64,000 nt of DNA, taken from assembly GCF_005048155.1 (NCBI RefSeq), contig NZ_SUMB01000018.1, positions 62,001-126,000 on the forward strand, written 5' to 3'. Source of the DNA: Streptomyces piniterrae. GTDB taxonomy: Bacteria > Actinomycetota > Actinomycetes > Streptomycetales > Streptomycetaceae. Both the position numbers and the translations under genes were made by a program. Each line of letters opens with the position of its first letter. Within the stretch, counting starts at the first letter, position 1. Under the pieces are notes generated by a model that had not been told where the DNA came from, did not search any database, and worked only from the letters and a program-made list of their open reading frames with translations. This document shows positions 1 through 8,800 of the stretch, piece after piece.

Positions 1-352
1 AGGCGGTGGCGGCCTCGGCGTCGTCGGAGCGTACGCACCACACCCGGCGGTCCTCGGCCTCCTGGGACGCGGCGGCGTTGGCTTCCGGGTCGTCGGTGGA
101 GATCAGCGCGTACCAGGCGCCGTCGAGGTCGCCCGGCTGGTAGCGGCGGCGCTCCCAGCGGATCTCGCCGGTGTCGGCCATCGCCTCGACGGAGGGGGTG
201 GCGGACGGGGAGATCAGCAGGACGTCGGCGCCGGCCGCGATGAGCGCGGGAAGCCGGCGCTGGGCGACCTGGCCCGCGCCGAGGACGACCACGCGGCGGC
301 CGGACAGCCGCAGTCCGACGGGGTAGGCGGCGGGTTCGGCGTGCTCAGCCAT
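1..352 (-). CDS. cysG: Siroheme synthase / precorrin-2 dehydrogenase N-terminus (partial)
   Basis: The N-terminal about 117 residues are present and the rest lies beyond the left edge. The protein begins MAEHAEPAAYPVGLRLSGRR and continues with a Rossmann beta-alpha-beta nucleotide-binding motif (VVVLGAGQVAQRRL). This is typical of the NAD-dependent precorrin-2 dehydrogenase module of CysG/Met8p proteins, which convert precorrin-2 to sirohydrochlorin. In actinobacteria this module is often fused to a uroporphyrinogen-III methyltransferase, but that half is not visible here. It lies downstream of, and on the same strand as, the cobalamin genes cobL and cobT, which fits tetrapyrrole metabolism. 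The symbol is given by family resemblance; the fused architecture is an inference. Confidence 0.8.
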   Translation of the reverse strand, partial: MAEHAEPAAYPVGLRLSGRRVVVLGAGQVAQRRLPALIAAGADVLLISPSATPSVEAMADTGEIRWERRRYQPGDLDGAWYALISTDDPEANAAASQEAEDRRVWCVRSDDAEAATA

Positions 353-545
353 GGTGGTACGGCTCCTTGTGCGGGTGGTGCGATGTCGGCGACAAGCTCA
401 ACCGCTGCGGCTCTGGAGCGGCTGGTGAAGTGGTACGGCCGGGACCCGTGATGCGGGGTTCATGGCCCCGACCCACAGCCTATGGGGCTGCGGGCCGGTG
501 GTCATGCGGGGAGAGCCAGGTCAAGGCAGTCCCCGGTCGGCTCCG

Positions 546-3500
546 TCAGCTCTTCTCCGTCACTCCGGCGGAGTCGAAGGTGGCGACCTCGTGCATGGCG
601 CGGGCGGCGCTCTGCACCACGGGGAGCGCGAGCAGCGCGCCGGTGCCCTCGCCGAGGCGCAGATCGAGGTCGACCAGCGGGCGCAGGCCCAGCTTGGTCA
701 GTGCCGCGACATGGCCGGGCTCCGCGCTGCGGTGTCCTGCGATGCAGGCGGCCAGCGCCTCGGGGGCGATGGCGCGGGCCACCAGGGCGGCGGCGCCGGC
801 GCTGACGCCGTCGAGGATGACCGGGGTGCGCAGTGAGGCGCCGCCGAGGATCAGGCCGACGAGCGCGGCGTGCTCCAGTCCGCCGACCGCGGCGAGCACG
901 CCGACGGGGTCGGCCGGATCGGGCTGGTGGAGTTCCAGGGCGCGGCGCACGACATCGACCTTGCGGGCGTGCGTCTCGTCGTTGATGCCGGTGCCGCGGC
1001 CGGTGACCTCGGTCGGGTCGGCGCCGGTGTAGACGGCGATCAGGGCGGCCGAGGTGGTGGTGTTGGCGATCCCCATCTCGCCGGTGAGCAGCACCTTGTT
1101 ACCGGCCGCGACCAGGTCACGGGCGGTTTCGATGCCGACCTCGATCGCCTTGAGCACGTCCTCCTGGGTCATCGCCGGGCCGGCGGTGAAGTCGTCGGTG
1201 CCGGCGCGTACCTTGCGCGGCAGCAGTCCCGGGGTGGCCGGGAGGTCGCCCGCCACGCCGACGTCCACGACGCAGACCTCGGCGCCGACCTGGTTGGCGA
1301 AGGCGTTGCAGACCGCGCCGCCGCCCAGGAAGTTGGCGACCATCTGGCCGGTGACCTCCTGGGGCCACGGGGTCACGCCCTGGGCGTGCACGCCGTGGTC
1401 GCCCGCGAAGATCGCGACGGCGGCCGGCTCCGGGATCGGCGGCGGGCACTTGCGGGACAGCCCGGACAGCTGCGCGGAGATGATCTCCAGCATGCCCAGG
1501 GCCCCGGCGGGCTTGGTCATCCGCTTCTGCCGCTCCCAGGCCTCGCCGAGCGCCTTGGCGTCCAGCGGACGGATGCCCTGGAGGGTCTCCTGGAGCAGGT
1601 CGTGCGGGTCCTCGCCGGGCAGCGCGCGGCGGCCGTAGGTCTCCTCGTGGACGACCCAGGACAGCGGACGGCGCTTGGACCAGCCGGCCTGCAGCAGCTC
1701 GGGCTCGTCGGGGAACTCGTCGACGTAGCCGACGCAGAGGTACGCCACGACCTCCAGGTGCTCGGGCAGGCCCAGCTCGCGGACCATTTCCCGCTCGTCG
1801 AAGAAGCTGACCCAGCCGACGCCCAGGCCCTCGGCGCGCGCGGCGAGCCAGAGGTTCTCGACCGCCAGCGCGGAGGAGTACGGGGCCATCTGGGGCTGGG
1901 TGTGGCGGCCGAGGGTGTGCCGGCCGCCGCGGGTGGAGTCGGCGGTGACGACGATGTTCACCGGCGTGTCGAGGATCGCCTCGATCTTCAGCTCGCGGAA
2001 CTGCTTGGCGCGCGCCTTGGGCAGCGACTTGGCGTACGCCTCGCGCTGCTGCATGGCGAGCTGGTGCATCTTCTCGCGGGTCTCGGCCGAGCGGATGACG
2101 ACGAAGTCCCACGGCTGGGAGTGGCCGACGCTGGGTGCGGTGTGCGCCGCCTCCAGGACGCGCAGCAGCACGTCGTTGGGGATGGGGTCGCCACGGAAGC
2201 CGTTGCGGATGTCGCGGCGCTCGCGCATCACACGGTGCACGGCGGCGCGCTCGGAGTCGTCGTATCCGGCGGCCGGGGCCTGCACCGGGATGCCGTCGGT
2301 GTGCGTGCCGTCGTCCGCCATCGGGCCGTCCTGGTGGGGCGCGGCCTCGGGGACGGGCTGGTCCGCGGCCTGGGGCTGGTGGTCTTCGCCGGTCGCGGCG
2401 GCTGCGTCGCCGTCGTGACCCTCGTGGCCCTCGCCGAGCTGGACGAGTTCGGCGCCGTCCTGGTGGGGTGCCGCTTCGGAGGCGGCGTCGTCCATGGAGG
2501 TGTCGTCGGCGGGGGCGGCGGGCGTCTCGGGCTGGTCGCCTTCGGCGGTCGGCTGCTCCTGGGCGGTGTCGTCCGAGGGCTGCTCGGTGCCCTCGGCCTC
2601 GGCCGGGGCGGGCACCTGCTGCGGTGCGGCGGCCGCTTCGGGGGCGACGGGCTCCGCGCTCTCGGCGGCCTGGGCGGTCTCGTCCGCTGCACCCGCGGGG
2701 AGGGGCTCGGCGGGGGCGTCGTCCGTGGTGGGGACGGTGCCGTCGGGTGCCACGTCCGCCGCGACGGGCGCGTCCTGGGGGGCGTCCGCCTCGTGGGTGT
2801 CGTGGGCGACAGGCGGTACGGGCTGCTGCTCGGCCGGGGTGTCCTGGTCCTGAGGAGCGGCCTCCGGGTTCGGGGCCTCGCCGTGCGCGACGGGCTGCGG
2901 CTGCCCGGCGTCGGGCAGCGGCGCCTCGGGCTGCTCTATGACGGCCTGTGCCTCGGCCGCGCCGGTCTTTGCCGGGGGCATCGCGATGGGGCCCTGGGGT
3001 GCGGCGGGCATCGGGATGGCCGCGCCCGCCGGGGCGCCCCCGGCGGCCTGGGCCACCGGCGGCTGCTGTCCTTCGACGGCCGCCACGGGCTGGGCGGGGG
3101 CGACGGTCTCGGCGCCGGCCCGGGGAGCGTCGGCGGGACCGGGCTGCGCCGGCTCGGCCGACGGAACGGCCTCGCCGACGGCCCCGACGACCTGCGGCGT
3201 CTGGTCCACGGTGGCCTGCTGCGGCTGCGCTTCCGCCGGAGCCTCGGCCGGCACCGCCGGATCCACCAGAGCCTGGGCGTCGGCAGGCTGCGCCGCCGCC
3301 TCGGCCTCGACGACGGCCTGGCCCGGGTCCGCGAGCTGCTGCGCCTCGGCGGGCGCCGCCGGCTGTTCGGCGGGGGCGGCGGCGTCCGGCGCCTCCTGAA
3401 CCGCTTCCGGCGCGTCCGTGACCACGGCCTGTGGTGCCGCAACGGCCGCGGCGGCACCGGCGTCCGCGACGACGGCCACGCCCTCCGGCGCCTCCGGAGC

Positions 3501-4637
3501 GCCCGGGACCGGCACCGGCATCGGCTGCCCGGCGAGCGGCTGGGCGTCCTGCGGCACCTGCGGGACGGCCTCGCCGGCGGGGACGGCAGCCGCCTCCGCG
3601 GGCACTCCCGTCATCGCACCGGGGTCGACCGTTTCTGCGTGGGGAGCCGCCACCGCCTGCGCGGAGGCCTCGCCCCACGGCGGCACCTGCGACGGGATCT
3701 CGCCGAGCTGCGGGCCCGGCAGCGGGCCCTGGCCCGTGGCGCCGTAGGACTGCTCGGCGTACACCTGGCCGCCGTAGGTCTGCTCGCCGTACGGCGGCGC
3801 GGCGGGGGGCTGCTCGGCGTACGCCACGTCGGTGAAGTTCTGCTCGGGGTACGGCTGCTGAGCGGGCGCCGGCTGCGCGTCGAGCGGCTGGGCCTGGGCC
3901 GGCTGTGCTTCGACCGCCTGCGCCTGGGGGGGCTGGGGCTCGGCGGGCGGCGCGGCCACCGGCTGTTCGGCCGGGGCGGCCTGGGCTGTTGCGGGGCCCT
4001 CGGCCGGGGCGTCGAAGTACTCGGGTCCGCCGGCGTGCCGTGCGGGGGTCTGCGGGGGCGTGCCGGCCGGCCCGCGGTCGGCGAGCGAGCGGACCACGCC
4101 GCCGGTCGTGTCGGGCATGGGCGGGCCCATGTGCAGCGGACGGCGGGCGGGCCCGCCCGCCTGCTGCTGGGGTGCCGCGGGGTGCGGTGACGTGGGCTGC
4201 GGGATGCGGACGGCGCTGAGGTCGACCGCGCCGGAGTCCCGGCCGCCGCTCTCGTGGTCGCCGGCCTGCGCGGGCATCGGCTCGAACCCGGCGGTGCCGG
4301 GGGCGGCGTAGGGCGCGCCCTGTTCCGCCGCGCCCTGCTGTCGCTGCTGCTGGGCCGGGATCTGATGGTGGGTCTCGTGCGGCTGCGGGAGCGGCTGCTG
4401 GGGCTGCTGCTCGCTCCAGGCGCCCTGGGCGCCCGGCATCAGCAGCAGGTCGTCGTCCTCGGCGGCGCCGTCCGCCGGGTCGAGGTAGGGGTACGCGTCC
4501 GGAGCGGGGGGCGGGCCCGGCTGCTCCATCGGTCCGGCGTCGGCAGGGGAGGGAACGGCCGCCGGCTGCGGCTGCCCGGGATGTCCGCCTGCGTTCTCCG
4601 GCTGTCCCTCGCCCGGGACCTGGCCGGTGTCGGTCAT
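546..4637 (-). CDS. cobT: BluB-CobT fusion with a very long Pro/Ala/Gln-rich N-terminus
   Basis: The protein has 1363 aa. Residues 1-790 are low-complexity Pro/Ala/Gln/Glu-rich sequence with no recognisable fold. Residues about 790-1010 match BluB (flavin-dependent 5,6-dimethylbenzimidazole synthase of the nitroreductase fold; landmarks ERRDIRNGF, APSVGHSQPWDF, GVGWVSFF). Residues about 1012-1363 match CobT, nicotinate-nucleotide:dimethylbenzimidazole phosphoribosyltransferase, with GDHGVHA, TGEMGIANTTT, GRGTG and a C-terminal GEGTGA whose Glu corresponds to the CobT catalytic base. One chain would therefore make the lower cobalamin ligand and activate it to alpha-ribazole phosphate. Fusions of this type are known in Streptomyces. 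The start is the ATG at 4637; coding bias runs through the whole extension, so a shorter start is unlikely. Confidence 0.93.
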   Translation of the reverse strand: MTDTGQVPGEGQPENAGGHPGQPQPAAVPSPADAGPMEQPGPPPAPDAYPYLDPADGAAEDDDLLLMPGAQGAWSEQQPQQPLPQPHETHHQIPAQQQRQQGAAEQGAPYAAPGTAGFEPMPAQAGDHESGGRDSGAVDLSAVRIPQPTSPHPAAPQQQAGGPARRPLHMGPPMPDTTGGVVRSLADRGPAGTPPQTPARHAGGPEYFDAPAEGPATAQAAPAEQPVAAPPAEPQPPQAQAVEAQPAQAQPLDAQPAPAQQPYPEQNFTDVAYAEQPPAAPPYGEQTYGGQVYAEQSYGATGQGPLPGPQLGEIPSQVPPWGEASAQAVAAPHAETVDPGAMTGVPAEAAAVPAGEAVPQVPQDAQPLAGQPMPVPVPGAPEAPEGVAVVADAGAAAAVAAPQAVVTDAPEAVQEAPDAAAPAEQPAAPAEAQQLADPGQAVVEAEAAAQPADAQALVDPAVPAEAPAEAQPQQATVDQTPQVVGAVGEAVPSAEPAQPGPADAPRAGAETVAPAQPVAAVEGQQPPVAQAAGGAPAGAAIPMPAAPQGPIAMPPAKTGAAEAQAVIEQPEAPLPDAGQPQPVAHGEAPNPEAAPQDQDTPAEQQPVPPVAHDTHEADAPQDAPVAADVAPDGTVPTTDDAPAEPLPAGAADETAQAAESAEPVAPEAAAAPQQVPAPAEAEGTEQPSDDTAQEQPTAEGDQPETPAAPADDTSMDDAASEAAPHQDGAELVQLGEGHEGHDGDAAAATGEDHQPQAADQPVPEAAPHQDGPMADDGTHTDGIPVQAPAAGYDDSERAAVHRVMRERRDIRNGFRGDPIPNDVLLRVLEAAHTAPSVGHSQPWDFVVIRSAETREKMHQLAMQQREAYAKSLPKARAKQFRELKIEAILDTPVNIVVTADSTRGGRHTLGRHTQPQMAPYSSALAVENLWLAARAEGLGVGWVSFFDEREMVRELGLPEHLEVVAYLCVGYVDEFPDEPELLQAGWSKRRPLSWVVHEETYGRRALPGEDPHDLLQETLQGIRPLDAKALGEAWERQKRMTKPAGALGMLEIISAQLSGLSRKCPPPIPEPAAVAIFAGDHGVHAQGVTPWPQEVTGQMVANFLGGGAVCNAFANQVGAEVCVVDVGVAGDLPATPGLLPRKVRAGTDDFTAGPAMTQEDVLKAIEVGIETARDLVAAGNKVLLTGEMGIANTTTSAALIAVYTGADPTEVTGRGTGINDETHARKVDVVRRALELHQPDPADPVGVLAAVGGLEHAALVGLILGGASLRTPVILDGVSAGAAALVARAIAPEALAACIAGHRSAEPGHVAALTKLGLRPLVDLDLRLGEGTGALLALPVVQSAARAMHEVATFDSAGVTEKS

Positions 4638-4873
4638 GCGTACCCCTCGCCCATTGGTAGTGCTCCTTCCAACCGCTCGTGCGACGCGCTCGACCGGGGC
4701 GCGCCGACGCCCCGATAGCTAGAACGAGCGAGCACGCCTCGCGGCACGTCCGCTCTCCAGAGCTTCATTTTCGACCAAAACCACGGCATTTTCCGGATAT
4801 TGGCGTACTAACCCGAGCGCGGAACGGCGGCGCAACGATCCGCCAGCCTACCCTCCGCGGGTTGCCGACCTGG

Positions 4874-6103
4874 TCAGGGGTGAGGAACGCGATAGCCACT
4901 GAGGAGAAAGACGACGGAACGTTCGCGTTCGACCCAGACCGAGGTGTCCAGGTCGACGGACTGGAGCAGCGCGCACTCGACTTCGTAGCCGCCGTCGGCC
5001 AGCGCCCTGCCCACCGCTTCGGCCTCGTCGCGGGTGGCGGCATGGGTGACGATCCGTTCCGGGCGGCGGGCCGCGACGGCGGTGACCACCGCCGCTCCCC
5101 CGTCGCCGATGCGCACCACGTCCGGCTCCGGCAGGTCTTCCAGGATCTGCGGCGCCCGCCCGTGCACGACCTGGAGTTGGACGCCGTGGCGGCGGGCGAC
5201 CGCGACGGTGCGCCGGCAGGCTTCGGCGTCCGCGTCCACCGCGATGACCGCGGCGCCGAACCGCGCGGCCTCCACGGCGGCGGCGCCGCTGCCGCAGCCG
5301 ATGTCCCAGACCAGGTCGCCCACCCGCGGCCCGAGGCGGGCCAGTTGGGCCGTCCGCAGCTGGACGGATTCGCCCTCGGTCGGGACGCCGCCGTAGGCGT
5401 GGGCCGGAAGTCCCCAGCCGCGCGGGCCGGTCGGGTGGCCCACCTCATGGGCGGCGATCCAGCCGGACCCCTGCGACTGGGCGATCGCGGCGCCGCCGGG
5501 CGAACCGCCCACGACAATCACGACATTGGGGTCGCGCCAGACATGGTCGGCGGCCTTGTCGGATGTGAGTACTGTCACCTCTTCCCGGTCGGTGCCGAGT
5601 TCCTCGCAGATGACGAAGGTGCGGTGGACGCCGCGCAGCATCAGGGCGAGTTCGGTGGGGCCCGCGCCGGGCGAGGTGAGGACGGCGACCTTGGTGTGGG
5701 CGCGGCAGACGTTCACCGCGCGGCGCAGATCGCGGCTGTGGGCGACGACGATCTGGGCGTCGTCCCAGGGCATGCCGGCCCGTGCGAAGGCGGCCGCGAC
5801 GGCGGAGACGGCCGGCACCACTTCCACTTCGAGGCCGAATTCGGGGGCCCGGAGGGTGCGTACGACGCCGAAGAAGCCCGGGTCGCCGTCGGCGAGGACG
5901 ACCGCGGTGCCGCGGTGCTGGGCGATGCGGCGGGCGGCGAGGGAGAGGCTGCCGAGCCGGACGCGTTCGGCGTGCGGCGGGATCTCGGGGAGCGCGAGGT
6001 GGTGGGCGGCGCCGGCCACGAGCGTCGCGGCGCCCAGTGCGGAGCGGGCGGCGGCGGTCAGCGGCGAGCCGTCCCATCCGATCACCGTCACCCGGTCGGC
6101 CAT
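4874..6103 (-). CDS. cobL: Precorrin-6Y C5,15-methyltransferase (decarboxylating)
   Basis: The protein has 409 aa, the usual size for the CbiE-CbiT fusion. The N-terminal half (about 1-200) is a tetrapyrrole methylase domain (VTVIGWDGSPLT near the start, GDPGFFG). The C-terminal half (about 215-409) is a Rossmann SAM methyltransferase with DIGCGSGAAAVEAA near residue 265. It methylates C5 and C15 of the corrin ring and decarboxylates the C12 acetate in aerobic cobalamin synthesis. It is co-oriented with cobT, separated by 236 bp, so cobT could have its own promoter. The ATG at 6103 follows an AGGAG ribosome-binding site. No cobalamin riboswitch was recognised upstream. Confidence 0.95.
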   Translation of the reverse strand: MADRVTVIGWDGSPLTAAARSALGAATLVAGAAHHLALPEIPPHAERVRLGSLSLAARRIAQHRGTAVVLADGDPGFFGVVRTLRAPEFGLEVEVVPAVSAVAAAFARAGMPWDDAQIVVAHSRDLRRAVNVCRAHTKVAVLTSPGAGPTELALMLRGVHRTFVICEELGTDREEVTVLTSDKAADHVWRDPNVVIVVGGSPGGAAIAQSQGSGWIAAHEVGHPTGPRGWGLPAHAYGGVPTEGESVQLRTAQLARLGPRVGDLVWDIGCGSGAAAVEAARFGAAVIAVDADAEACRRTVAVARRHGVQLQVVHGRAPQILEDLPEPDVVRIGDGGAAVVTAVAARRPERIVTHAATRDEAEAVGRALADGGYEVECALLQSVDLDTSVWVERERSVVFLLSGYRVPHP

Positions 6104-6254
6104 GCTCGTCAGTCTCCTGGGGCTGCTGTGGATACGCGGGCGGGGCGGTGGCTCCGCGGCGCTGTGGCGGGGGGTCCGCGCTGGTCGCGGAGGTGCACGC
6201 AGGCCGAGACTACCTCGGGGGGCGGGGCCTGGGAGCGGGCGTGAAGGAGTGGGA

Positions 6255-6890
6255 TCAGTTCCACTCGGGGTAGCTGAAGCCGTTGGCGTCGGCCAGCCGG
6301 CCGGGGACCCCGTCGAGGTCCTCGGGCAGCAGGCTCCACACGATCAGATCGGTACGGATGTCCGTCCAGCCGCCGTCCTCGGTGCGGCTGCGGGCTATCC
6401 AGGCATTGCGCAGTACGCCCTCGCTGATGCAGCCGATCTTCTGGGCGACCTGCTGGGAGGCGGTGTTGTCGGCGGCGGTGCGCAGCTCGATACGTTCGAA
6501 CTTCTGGTCCTGGAAGAGCCACTGCGCGACGGCGAGCACGGATTCGGAGGCATAGCCCTCGCCGCGCGCCCAGGGGGCGGTGACATAGCCGACCTCGGTG
6601 CTGAGCACCCGCCAGTCGGTGTGGTCGACGTGGATGGTGCCGACCAGGCGCTGGGTGAGGAACTCGGTGACGGCCAGGGCGATGCCGCGGCCTTCGGTGC
6701 GGACGGCGGCGGCCTTGCCGGTGGCCCAGGCGCGGGCGTCGGCGACGGTGTAGGGGTGCGGCAGGTCGGTCCAGGCGGTGACGAGCTCGTCGGTCATCAT
6801 CTCGGCGAGGGCGGGCACGTCGGCCTCTTCGAAGGGGCGCAGCACCAGCCGGTCCGTGCTGATGGAGATGTCCGGAAAGGTGGATGTCAT
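6255..6890 (-). CDS. GNAT family N-acetyltransferase (RimJ/RimL type)
   Basis: The protein has 211 aa from the ATG at 6890 (MTSTFPDISISTDRLVLRPF). TDRLVLRPF followed by an acceptor domain, then the acetyl-CoA-binding region around VGYVTAPWARGEGYASES and the late IARSRTEDGG segment, is characteristic of the RimJ/RimL-like GNAT branch. These modify protein N-termini or small amines; the substrate here cannot be read from sequence. Upstream in-frame codons would extend it by about 40 residues, but that stretch lacks the family pattern and I reject it. It ends 151 bp before cobL begins, and its 5' side faces the end of metQ. Confidence 0.88.
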   Translation of the reverse strand: MTSTFPDISISTDRLVLRPFEEADVPALAEMMTDELVTAWTDLPHPYTVADARAWATGKAAAVRTEGRGIALAVTEFLTQRLVGTIHVDHTDWRVLSTEVGYVTAPWARGEGYASESVLAVAQWLFQDQKFERIELRTAADNTASQQVAQKIGCISEGVLRNAWIARSRTEDGGWTDIRTDLIVWSLLPEDLDGVPGRLADANGFSYPEWN

Positions 6891-6995
6891 GCCGCTGCTC
6901 CAACGCCGTTGACCGTGGTGTTCCGGGACGTCACGGGCTGTTTCTCCGTGAGTGCGCGGGCCGTCCGGCCCGTCTTGAATGCACCAGCATGCAGC

Positions 6996-7037
6996 ATCTA
7001 CGTGCGGGTTCGCCACGCGATCTACGTGCGGGTTCGC
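6996..7037. repeat. Two 18-bp tandem direct repeats
   Basis: ATCTACGTGCGGGTTCGC occurs at 6996-7013 and again at 7020-7037, a 24-nt period. It lies in the non-coding interval between metQ and the acetyltransferase gene. No function can be assigned. Confidence 0.8.
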
Positions 7038-7047
7038 ACACGCGCGT

Positions 7048-7082
7048 GGGCCCCGGCCGCGCGGTACGCGGATCCGGGGCCC
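7048..7082 (-). terminator. Stem-loop downstream of metQ
   Basis: A nine-base perfect inverted repeat GGGCCCCGG / CCGGGGCCC encloses a nested CCGCG/CGCGG stem, 28 bp past the metQ stop codon. There is no T-tract, as is common in Streptomyces terminators. Confidence 0.65.
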
Positions 7083-7109
7083 GGGTGCGGGGAGGCGTCG
7101 GACGGGTCG

Positions 7110-7964
7110 TCAGCTCTTTGCGGGGCCGAACGCGGGGATGACGGATCCGTCCTGGTACTTGTCCTCGATGAACTTCTTGACCTCGGGGGAGTTCAGGAGC
7201 TTGGCGAGCTTCTTGATCCGCGGGTCGTCCTCGTTGCCCTTCTTGACGGCGAGGAAGTTGGCGTAGGGGTTGCCCTCCGCCTTCTCCAGTGCCAGCGCGT
7301 CCTTGGAGGGCTTGAGCTTGGCGCCGATGGCGAAGTTGCCGTTGATGATCGCGGCGTCGACGTCGTCGATGCGCGGCGCGGTCTGCGCGGCCTCCAGCTC
7401 GGTGATCTTGATGCCCTTGTCGTCCTTGACGTCGGTCAGCTTGGCGTCGGAGCCGACGCCGGGCTTGAGGGTGATCACGCCGTTGTCGGCGAGCAGCTTG
7501 AGCGCCCGGCCCTCGTTGGACGGGTCGTTGGGGACCGAGACGGTGCTGCCGGACTTGAGGTCGGAGAGCTTGTCGAGCTTCTTGGAGTAGACGCCGAGCG
7601 GCTCGATGAGCACGTTCTGGACGGGCACGATGTGCGTGCCGTTCTCCTTGTTGAAGGTGTCGAGGAACGGCTTGTGCTGGAAGAAGTTGGCGTCGACCTG
7701 GCCGTCGTCGGTGACCTTGTTGGGGATCTTGTAGTCGTTGAACGGCTTGACGACCAGCTTCAGGCCGGCCTTGTCCGCCAGCTTGTTCTTGACGAAGTCG
7801 AGGATGGTGCCGTGCGGGGTGGGGCTGGCGGCGACGACGAGCGCGGCGTTCTTGTCGCCCTTGTCGCCGGCGGTGGTGTCGGACGGGGCGCTGCAGGCGC
7901 CGGCGCCGAGGGCGATGGCGGAGGCGGCGGCGACGGCCACGGAGGTCTTGACGGTGTTGCGCAC
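7110..7964 (-). CDS. metQ: Methionine ABC transporter substrate-binding lipoprotein
   Basis: The protein has 284 aa from the GTG at 7964, preceded by AAAGAGG. The N-terminus is a lipoprotein signal with lipobox LGAGAC and the lipidated Cys at residue 24. The mature part matches the NlpA/MetQ family (VVAASPTPHGTIL, KPFNDYKIPN, DANFFQHKPFLDTFN, late ASPEVKKFIEDKY-like segment). It would capture methionine, or a related sulfur compound, outside the membrane and deliver it to MetI. It is third in the metN-metI-metQ operon, 98 bp after metI. Substrate assignment rests on family and operon context. Confidence 0.94.
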   Translation of the reverse strand: MRNTVKTSVAVAAASAIALGAGACSAPSDTTAGDKGDKNAALVVAASPTPHGTILDFVKNKLADKAGLKLVVKPFNDYKIPNKVTDDGQVDANFFQHKPFLDTFNKENGTHIVPVQNVLIEPLGVYSKKLDKLSDLKSGSTVSVPNDPSNEGRALKLLADNGVITLKPGVGSDAKLTDVKDDKGIKITELEAAQTAPRIDDVDAAIINGNFAIGAKLKPSKDALALEKAEGNPYANFLAVKKGNEDDPRIKKLAKLLNSPEVKKFIEDKYQDGSVIPAFGPAKS

Positions 7965-8062
7965 GAAGAGTGCCTCTTTCTTGTTCACACGGGCCCGATG
8001 GCGCGTGGTCGTATGCCCGGCAAAGGGTCCGGGCTCTTTGGGGTGGTGGGGGTCTTGAGGGG

Positions 8063-8800
8063 TCAGGCGGCCTCGCCGGTGGCGACGGCCGGCTCCTCGG
8101 TCCGGGCGCGGCGCAGCCCGGTGCGTGCGGACGAGCCGCGGCTGCCACGGCCGGCGAGCCGGCGGACGACGAGGTCGCCGAGCAGCTGCACCAGCGTGAC
8201 CAGGACGATCAGCTCCACCACGGTGGTGATCATCAGGGCGGTCTCGTACTGCTGGTAGCCGTAGGTGTAGGCGAGGTTGCCGAGGCCGCCGCCGCCGACC
8301 GCGCCGGCGATCGCGGAGTAGCCGATCAGCGTGATGACGGTGGTGGTGACGGCCGCGACCAGGGCGGGCAGCGCCTGCGGGAGCAGCACCTTGAAGACGA
8401 TGGTCCAGGTGCCGCCGCCCATGGCCTGGGCGGCTTCCACCAGGCCGTGGTCGACCTCGCGCAGCGCGGCCTCCACGAGGCGGGCGAAGAACGGGATGGC
8501 GGCGATGGCGAGCGGGACCACCGCGCCGGTCGGTCCGATGGAGACGCCGACGACGAGCCGGGTGAAGGGGATCAGCACCACGATCAGGATCAGGAACGGG
8601 AAGGACCGTCCGATGTTCACGATCGCGCCGAGGACCTTGTTCACGACGACGTTCTGGAGCATGGCGCCGCGGTCGGTCAGATGCAGCAGCACGCCGACCG
8701 GGATGCCTATGAGTACCGCGTAGAACGCTGCCCACCACACCATGAAGAGGGTGTCGAGCGTGTTGTCGTACAGCAGCGGCTGCATCTCGGACCAGGTCAC
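8063..8800 (-). CDS. metI: Methionine ABC transporter permease
   Basis: The protein has 245 aa and about five membrane-spanning segments (for example MVWWAAFYAVLIGIPVGVLL near the start). The EAA coupling loop HGLVEAAQAMGGGTW near residues 118-135 contacts the ATPase. The GTG start at 8800 overlaps the TGA of metN by 4 bp, so the two are translationally coupled. A C-terminal tail after the last membrane helix (RRLAGRGSRGSSARTGLRRA) makes it somewhat longer than the usual about 220-residue MetI. Confidence 0.94.
   Translation of the reverse strand: MTWSEMQPLLYDNTLDTLFMVWWAAFYAVLIGIPVGVLLHLTDRGAMLQNVVVNKVLGAIVNIGRSFPFLILIVVLIPFTRLVVGVSIGPTGAVVPLAIAAIPFFARLVEAALREVDHGLVEAAQAMGGGTWTIVFKVLLPQALPALVAAVTTTVITLIGYSAIAGAVGGGGLGNLAYTYGYQQYETALMITTVVELIVLVTLVQLLGDLVVRRLAGRGSRGSSARTGLRRARTEEPAVATGEAA

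Noticed and set aside
870..4190. A 1106-codon plus-strand frame opposite cobT
   Set aside because: It is a shadow of the highly biased, low-complexity cobT coding sequence; composition is Gly/Arg/Leu-rich with no domain, and the minus strand carries clear BluB and CobT motifs.
4638..4873. Possible cobalamin riboswitch upstream of cobT
   Set aside because: No recognisable B12-box or conserved core was found on either strand of the interval.
6104..6125. B12-box-like AGCCCCAGGAGACTGAC before cobL
   Set aside because: It coincides with the ribosome-binding site of cobL and lacks the rest of a cobalamin riboswitch.
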